From contig CP141148.1 of NCBI GenBank assembly GCA_035235625.1, positions 28,397,057-28,461,056 on the forward strand: a DNA stretch of 64,000 nt, read 5' to 3'. The stretch's first letter is position 1. The number at the start of each line of letters is the position of its first letter. The notes beneath the pieces were generated by a model that saw only the letters and a program-made list of their open reading frames with translations, was not told where the DNA came from and made no database searches. A program made the position numbers and the translations under genes. The stretch is from Saururus chinensis (lineage: Eukaryota; Streptophyta; Magnoliopsida; Piperales; Saururaceae). Positions 58,030-64,000 of the stretch are shown here, in pieces.

Positions 58030-59007
58030 TGTTGGACGATGGTATGGGCTCGGGCCCGGTTTGGTCCAACGTGTCACAGTCCGGGTGAACCGGTATGGGT
58101 CACGAGGTCCAAGGGTGGTGGGGGCGGACACGCCAACACCACATGTTCCCTCGTTACACATAGTTCGAATGGGACCCATGCATGTCACATATGTACACTA
58201 GACATACATCTAGGTGTGCATTTACACATTGTGGAGCCCAGTTGCGCAAATTAGGTGTCGAGGGTGGGACTCGTGGTTAGTGAGGGGTCGACCCTATCGT
58301 GGGCTTGGCCGTGTGCAGGGGTCTAGGCCTTTGTGGGCCTTGTGTGATAGAGCCCGCACCCGTTGTCTTTGAACCTCTATTAGAAACCATAATAATTCTA
58401 TATTACAGGCCCAATTTAATTAAAGCCCAATTCAGACCCATTCTATATTTGGAAAGTAGGGGAATTGAATAGAGGGAGAGAATTAGAGAGAATATTCTCT
58501 CTTATTCCCATTCCTAATTTGAATGGGGTGTCCCCCTCTTTGTGGATCTAGATTTCCCAATTGGATTCATCCCCTATCTCTCTCTCTAGGTCACCCCCCT
58601 CTCTTGGTGTTTTGCTTCTCCATTGGAGAAGTTGCTGGCCACTCCTTCTCTTCCCTATCCAAGGCTTTGTAGGCGGGCTGAAAGGAAAGAGATGACTCTT
58701 CTTCATCGCTGATTCACTTTGAGGATTGATTGGGCTGAGATCTTGCAACGTTTTCTTCATCCAAGCAAGGTGTAGAGGGATCAATACATATGTAACTTTC
58801 TCTAACACTTTATATGCTTAGATCTATCCATTGGCGTGCTAGATCTGTGTGAGGAGGGCGTACTAGGGCTAGTTTTGCCCAGGTCAGTTCGTCATTACTC
58901 CTATTTTGATTACCTCCCTTTGATTAATTGTTTTAAGTTGCATGTTTATTGCTAATTTGTTTCAGTTATACATGCTTATGGTGTAGATTTGTTAAAGTTT
59001 GGATTTT
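58030..59007 (+). repeat. 3' LTR of the large copia element, end missing
   Basis: Begins TGTTGGACGATGGTATGGGC right after the polypurine tract. It follows the 5' LTR until GTTAAAGTTTGGATTTT, where unrelated AT-rich DNA begins. Confidence 0.9.
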
Positions 59008-59039
59008 ACATTTTTATCCCAATTCAATTTTTTTTAGCA

Positions 59040-59320
59040 CTTTTATAATATGTAAAAGTTATCTTAACATGTTATATAGGTACTAGGTCTCTGTTTTTAA
59101 GTTATTTAATACTTATGTAGTATATTAAGATTATCCTAACATGTTATATAAGTTATAAATTTAAATTTTCAAATTGTTTAGTACCTATGTAGTATGTTAG
59201 TACTGTTCTAACATGGTACATAAGTACTGGATTCATATTTTTAAGTAATCAAGTGCCTATGTAGCATGTTAGGACTGTCTTAAGATGCTGCATAGGAACT
59301 AAATTCTATTTTTTTAATAA
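59040..59320. repeat. Tandem repeat, 72 bp x 4
   Basis: Units with TTAGTACCTATGTAGTATGT and CTAACATG.TACATAAGTACT recur, TATGTAG falling at 59114, 59186 and 59258, with a weaker first unit before. It lies just after the truncated copia LTR. Confidence 0.83.
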
Positions 59321-59356
59321 TTAGTAATCATTATTATTATCTTTAAGATAATGCTA

Positions 59357-59553
59357 AGTAAGAGTGGCGGATACAGATGTCTGCGGACACGGACAAGGGT
59401 ATGTCCGTATCTATAACTCGTTATTAGTACGGACAAAAATATTTGTCCGTGTTCGTATTTGACCCAGACACGAACATAAAAATTATTCATTCTATATAAA
59501 AATGAATACACACGGACATACATATGGACAATAAAAGTCCATGAACACCCCTA
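59357..59553. mobile_element. Possible small hAT-like MITE
   Basis: The right side ends ..GTCCATGAACACCCCTA, the reverse of TAGGGGTGTTCATGGAC, a form usual for hAT ends. The left side TAAGAGTGGCGGATACAGA and the mirrored words GGACACGGACAAGG / GTCCGTGT agree loosely. No clear 8-bp duplication, so this is uncertain. Confidence 0.4.
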
Positions 59554-60958
59554 TTAAATACTCTCCTAGTCCGTCTTTATCGATCCTCAAGCTGCTTCGT
59601 TATTAGTACTTTAAATGTTGTTTAAAACACTTAAATATTATCAGTGCTCCTTAGGTTTGTTTTAGGCGCCCATAAGACATGGATTAGCAAATTAAAGTAA
59701 CAATGATGCCAGACCTCCAGCCAAACGAAATTAGATGCCGACATTCTTTTACATTAATAGACAAACATGACTTTGGGGCGAATATTTTGAAGATTTACAA
59801 TAGTGCCACTCTGTCTTCCTATATTCATTATAAACGACACGTGCAGGTAGGTGTGTGTCAGTGATTTATACCAGAGAGAGCTTGTGGGGTCCACGTCCAA
59901 TTGGGGTAATCCACGTGAACAAAATAATCAGATTTTCTTCTTCCGAAGTAATGATGCTGAATCTTGGGCAATTTGGCGGGTGTGAATTTGTTAAATTGTT
60001 TTTAAAAGTGTTGTTATGACTCTTTTTCTTACATTTGCATTAAATTAAGACAAAAAATCGTCACACCGGTGCTTTGGGATTGATTGCGAGATGCGGCTTG
60101 CCTCTATTTTGAAGATCTAATTGTGCCACACTTTTGAAAGATACAAGTCAAAAGCCTCCGGGCAAAACAATGGATGTGTCTGGACTGCTCGAGATTTCTG
60201 TGATCACACAAGATCGGAATTTTATCTCCCCCACACCTAATTGGCGGAAGAGTTTTTATTAGTTCTTGACAATGAGCTTAGCTTTCTAAGCTAAGTATGG
60301 GAGTCGTTTATCTATGAGAAAATAATGATGTATATGCTAAGCCTATATTAGTGTAAGTATTATTGACGCTAATATATATTAGTATGTATATCGTTTATCT
60401 TAAATATCAATGAATCGATGGGAGCATGAAAATTTTTTTTCTAACGAGGATGCTTCTAAATTCTCAGGCATATGTTTGATTAATGATGTCACTAGGTCGG
60501 GTTTATTGGGTTAAAAAGACCAAAACTAACGTAACCCCTTTAACTTGAGTCTGATCCAAACTAACCTGATTGTTGGAAAACTCATTTTGTAGATTGAACA
60601 ACTTGGTCTATATAGTAAGAGTTTTTTTTCATATTACCTGGCCTGAGATACCAAATTTTCATATTCCTTAGATTTTAACACTTAATCTCATATGACTTAG
60701 TTTATGATAAATATACCCTTAGATTATAAATAAACTCATACTCAAGTTCTTATCTCATTAATAAATAGTAAAAAGGGGTAGGGAGGTGTTATTGGTAGTG
60801 AATTACTGATAATGGCTCATCGAAGGCAAATTATCGGTGGTGACTCGCCAGCAGGTGGAGGAGGTGGTAAAACCCTCATTTCTTCATTTTTTCCTCCATG
60901 AAAGCTTTCTCGGTCAAAAAATCATCATTTCTTGGCACTGGTGACCCATCCTCCAACA
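59554..60958. other. AT-rich spacer
   Basis: No gene or element end recognised. Contains a short dyad (CTAATATATATTAG near 60370). Confidence 0.5.
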
Positions 60959-60963
60959 AAATG

Positions 60964-61935
60964 TGTAGAGTGGCCGGACTAGCGGAAGCGCAGTGGGAGG
61001 GGGTTGGTGCACCAATCAAAAATTAAATATTTAATTAATCTACAATAAACACATACATAGATCTATCATCAATAAGCAATAATCATATTCCCAATCATAA
61101 ATCAAGCAAATGGGAATTCAAGATGGAATAAAACCGAACTGATCTGAGCCTTCTAGCCCTTGCACACTCTCCAAGATGCAATCCTTTCACGCCAAACACA
61201 AGATCTGATCAAGTAATGGAGAAAGGAGATTACCTATGTGTTGATCCCTCATAAACCACCACTTGATTGAAAGAAAATCACAGCAAGAACCAGCCAAGGA
61301 GGAGAGTCTTCTCCCTCGTTTAGCCGGCCAAAAAGTCCAAGGAGAGGGGAGCAAAGGGGTGGCCAGCAACAAGGATCCCCCTTGCTTGTGCAAGCCGCAC
61401 CAAAGAGAAGAGGGAGGGGCGGCCCAAATTGGAAGAGAGGAGGAGAGGAGAGGGGCGGCCCTTTACTTTCTCAACTAGACCTCTCTCCTCCTCTCTTTAT
61501 ATAACCTCTTTTTTCCTTATTTGGGCGGGTCTTAATATGGGCTATTCTTAATGGGCTTTAATTGCTTAATTCCTTTTGGTTTCTCTTGAGGTTCAAACAC
61601 AACGGGAGCGGGTTCTGTTTCTTAGAGCCCGCGGAGGCCTGGAGCCCCTGCACACGGCCAAGCCCGCAATAGGGTCGACCCCTCACTAATCACGGGTCCC
61701 ACCCTTGACACCTAATTCGCGCATATGGACCCACAACGTGTTAATGCACAACCTAGGTGTATGCCTAGTGTACGTGTGTGACATATGCGGGTCCCAATTG
61801 AATTAGTGTAACGAAGGTACAAGTGGGGTTGACACGACTGCCCCCACCACCCTTGGACCCTGTGGCCCATACCGGTTCACCTTGATTGTGATACGTTGGA
61901 CCAAACCGGGCCTAAGCCCATACCATGGTCCAACA
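60964..61935 (-). mobile_element. Solo LTR of the large copia family
   Basis: Reverse-complement copy of the LTR at 51908-52934. On the minus strand it starts TGTTGGACCATGGTATGGGC and ends CCGGCCACTCTACA. A perfect 5-bp duplication AAATG (60959-60963 and 61936-61940) flanks it. Length is 972 bp, with no interior. Small open frames inside it are not genes. Confidence 0.93.
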
Positions 61936-61944
61936 AAATGGACA

Positions 61945-63030
61945 AAGTGATTCATAATATGATGTGACTCATATTGCATCAATGATAATTTATCAATAAT
62001 ACATTTTATTGATTATATGATGTATCATATTATGTTAATGATAACATAATGTGTTCTTTGCGCTAGAGACCCATAATACGATTTGGTTTATATTACATAC
62101 ATGATAATACGACATGTTAACAATATATGTTATTGATAATACGATATGCTTCATATTATATATACGATAACACGATATTCACCATATCATGCTAACAATA
62201 ACACAATGTATTCTTTGAGCCAACAACTCATAATACAATATCCTCCATATCGCATATACTATAACACGATATTCACCATATCGTGTTAATAACACAATAT
62301 GTTTTCTTGAGTCAGCTAACTATAATATGATATGCTTCATATCATATATACGAAACACAATATTCACCACATAGTGCTAAGGATAATACAATATGTGAGT
62401 TCTTTGAACCAATTAATCAGAATACGATATGCTTCATATCACATAAATGATAACATTGCATGTCAATAATACGTGTTATTAATAATACGATATGCTCCAT
62501 ATCACATATACAATAATATAACATGTCAACAATATGCATTATTGATAATATGATATGCTCTATATTGCATATACAATAACATGATATTTACCATATTGTG
62601 TTAACAATAACACAATATGTGTTCTTTGAGCCCACAACCTATAATACGATATCCTTCATACCATATATACAATAACACAATTTCATCATATCATATTAAT
62701 GATAACATGATATGTGTTCTTTGAACCGATAAACGATAATACGATATGTTTCATTTTACATATATGATAACATGATATTTGTCATATCGTGTTAACAATA
62801 ACACGATATGTGTCCTTTGAGTCAGAGACCATAATGCATATATCATAACACAATATTCGCCATATAATGTTAACAATAACACTATATATGAGTTCTTTGA
62901 ACCATCTGCCCATAATATGATATGCTTCATATCGCATATATGATAACACTACATGCCAACAATATGTGTATTGATAATATGATATGCTTCGTATCGTATA
63001 TAAGATAACACGATATGTATTTTTTTATGT
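61945..63030. repeat. Degenerate satellite, about 95 bp x 11, dyad-rich
   Basis: Units contain ATACGATATGCTTCATATC, ATATACGATAACACGATATT and CACCATATCGTGTTAACAAT, then TGTTCTTTGAGCC. The TTCTTTGAG word occurs at 62053, 62211, 62303, 62399, 62621, 62718, 62812 and 62894, mostly 82-111 bp apart or twice that. CGATATG/CATATCG pairs give many short palindromes. No coding frame. Confidence 0.85.
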
Positions 63031-64000
63031 ATTCGAAAATATGATATTTGCGACAATTGTCAATATTTATTATTAATACAAGTGTTCATCAAGTTGGGAT
63101 GAAAGCCTCTAAGATTGTATACATGTTTACATGAGATGTTCTACATAATAAATTTGCATACATAAAATCATACTAGAGTCTCACTTTGCACAATAGGGTA
63201 TAAAGCCATTATGACTATTCAATGGTGCCCTTTCTTGTCATCCACATCCTTTTTCATTTTTATATAACCATGTTCTCCCTAGATAGTCTCCCAATATTCA
63301 TTTTTGGAGTTGTAGGCGTCGTCCTGATCTCCTTTATAGGGATAAGTAGGTTATGTAGTTAGAAATTTGTAGACAAAAATTAAAGAAGAGCAATCGTCGA
63401 TGAATGAAGGGAGGCCAACAATCACTAGGAATCGGAATTTATTGTTGATGAGAATCACTGGTCGAAAATCGCAAATCACCACTAAGCTCCGATCTCCTCT
63501 TTGCTTGTGGGTCCTCGCCACTGATTTATATGATTTTAAATCCTAACCCTTGCTATAAGGGTATTTTCGTCTAATTTTTTAAATATATCATGTAAATGCA
63601 GGTTATATAGAATATTTTTTACAAAACTAAAAAATATAAAATATTTATATCTTAGGCGATGTCATATAGAAAATTTTCATATAGTAATTGCCTTTCACCC
63701 ACTAAGAAAAATAAAAAGGATTAATTGGGCTGGAGCGAGTACCCAACAACCCGACTCTAGACCCAGGGTTAGGTCAAGTTAATCTGTCAAAAATTCCGAT
63801 CCCCGCAGCATCCCTATATCTGACTTTGCAAGAGGGCAGGAAGGAAAATGGCCCTGAAGGTAAATAGAAGGATTTGAAATTGCCACCAACAATCGCAAAG
63901 ACACGCAAGGATGGGGACGGTGAGGGAAGTACACTTATGGCAAATTGATGCTCTTGTATCCCAACGACAAAATGTGCAAACCGTGGACCCAAATCCTTAT
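63031..64000. other. Spacer at the right edge
   Basis: AT-rich up to 63720, then a somewhat GC-richer end. No convincing gene, repeat or transposon end. The small minus-strand frame near the edge has no recognisable content. Confidence 0.45.

Larger units (their letters stand above)
51908..59007 (+). mobile_element. Ty1/copia retrotransposon, nearly full length, broken
   Basis: Fossil element with a 5' LTR (51908-52934), primer-binding site (52936), a long leader, then gag (from about 54031, zinc knuckle CFKCGQMGHFEANC near 54795), protease (WWLDSGATMHVSH near 54935) and integrase (about 55340-56000). After these come reverse transcriptase (about 56525-57420, YVDDILLM near 57010), RNase H (SDSDYAGDPDD near 57520 to about 57850), a polypurine tract (AGTGGGGGA) and a 3' LTR (58030-59007) that lacks its last 60-70 bp. 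Domain order is copia-type. About ten breaks are present. LTRs differ by roughly 5-10% by eye, which suggests a few million years under usual plant rates. Same family as 5314-8484 and 60964-61935. Confidence 0.94.

Noticed and set aside
61945-63030. Possible tRNA or organellar insertion because of many dyads
   Set aside because: No cloverleaf or T-loop consensus; the dyads follow the 95-bp repeat period.

Overview
The window looks like repeat-rich nuclear DNA of a flowering plant. Evidence for this is one intact intronless F-box/DUF295 gene, Ty1/copia and Ty3/gypsy LTR elements with plant-type ends and primer sites, hAT, CACTA and Mutator-like (MULE) DNA transposons, and long AT-rich spacers. 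I cannot place it to a family or genus. No rRNA, tRNA or CRISPR signal was recognised.

Layout. 1-4.4 kb: a decayed hAT transposase gene split by a 2.2-kb solo LTR with a 5-bp target duplication. 5.3-8.5 kb: a 5'-truncated Ty1/copia copy ending in its 3' LTR. 8.8-12.4 kb: gene-like exon remnants, a degenerate tandem repeat of about 105 bp, and spacer.

12.4-33.2 kb is one Mutator-like element bounded by a perfect 9-bp target duplication (TAGCCCAAA). Its inverted ends are unusually long, about 2 kb each. It carries a DUF1985 + ULP1 (C48) protease gene and a MURA-type transposase gene, both on the + strand. Two retroelement insertions sit inside it: a 4.36-kb solo LTR in the left end, and a 3.5-kb non-autonomous LTR element inside the transposase gene. 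The latter carries pieces of host genes (an FKBP-TPR immunophilin and a plant U-box protein). Without these two insertions the MULE is about 12.9 kb. Both MULE genes are decayed, but the protease keeps its H-D-Q-C catalytic set. The tandem repeat upstream of the protease gene is built from copies of the gene's own splice acceptor and start codon.

33.2-41 kb: spacer, a decayed F-box paralogue split by a small hAT element, then the intact F-box gene (39184-40380, minus strand), the only convincing working host gene here. 41.7-46.6 kb: a Ty1/copia element with both LTRs. 46.8-47.8 kb: minus-strand exon remnants, one recognisable as the nodulin/glutamine synthetase-like (NodGS/FluG) type. 50.4-51.5 kb: the left end of a CACTA element with a G-rich repeated interior.

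51.9-59.0 kb: a second, larger Ty1/copia element of the same family as the 5-8 kb copy. A solo LTR of that family, in reverse orientation and with a 5-bp target duplication, lies at 61 kb. A degenerate satellite of about 95 bp with dyad-symmetric words fills 62-63 kb. Insertions of several ages are stacked here. The MULE, with its long inverted ends, duplicated start exon and captured protease, is the most unusual system in the window.
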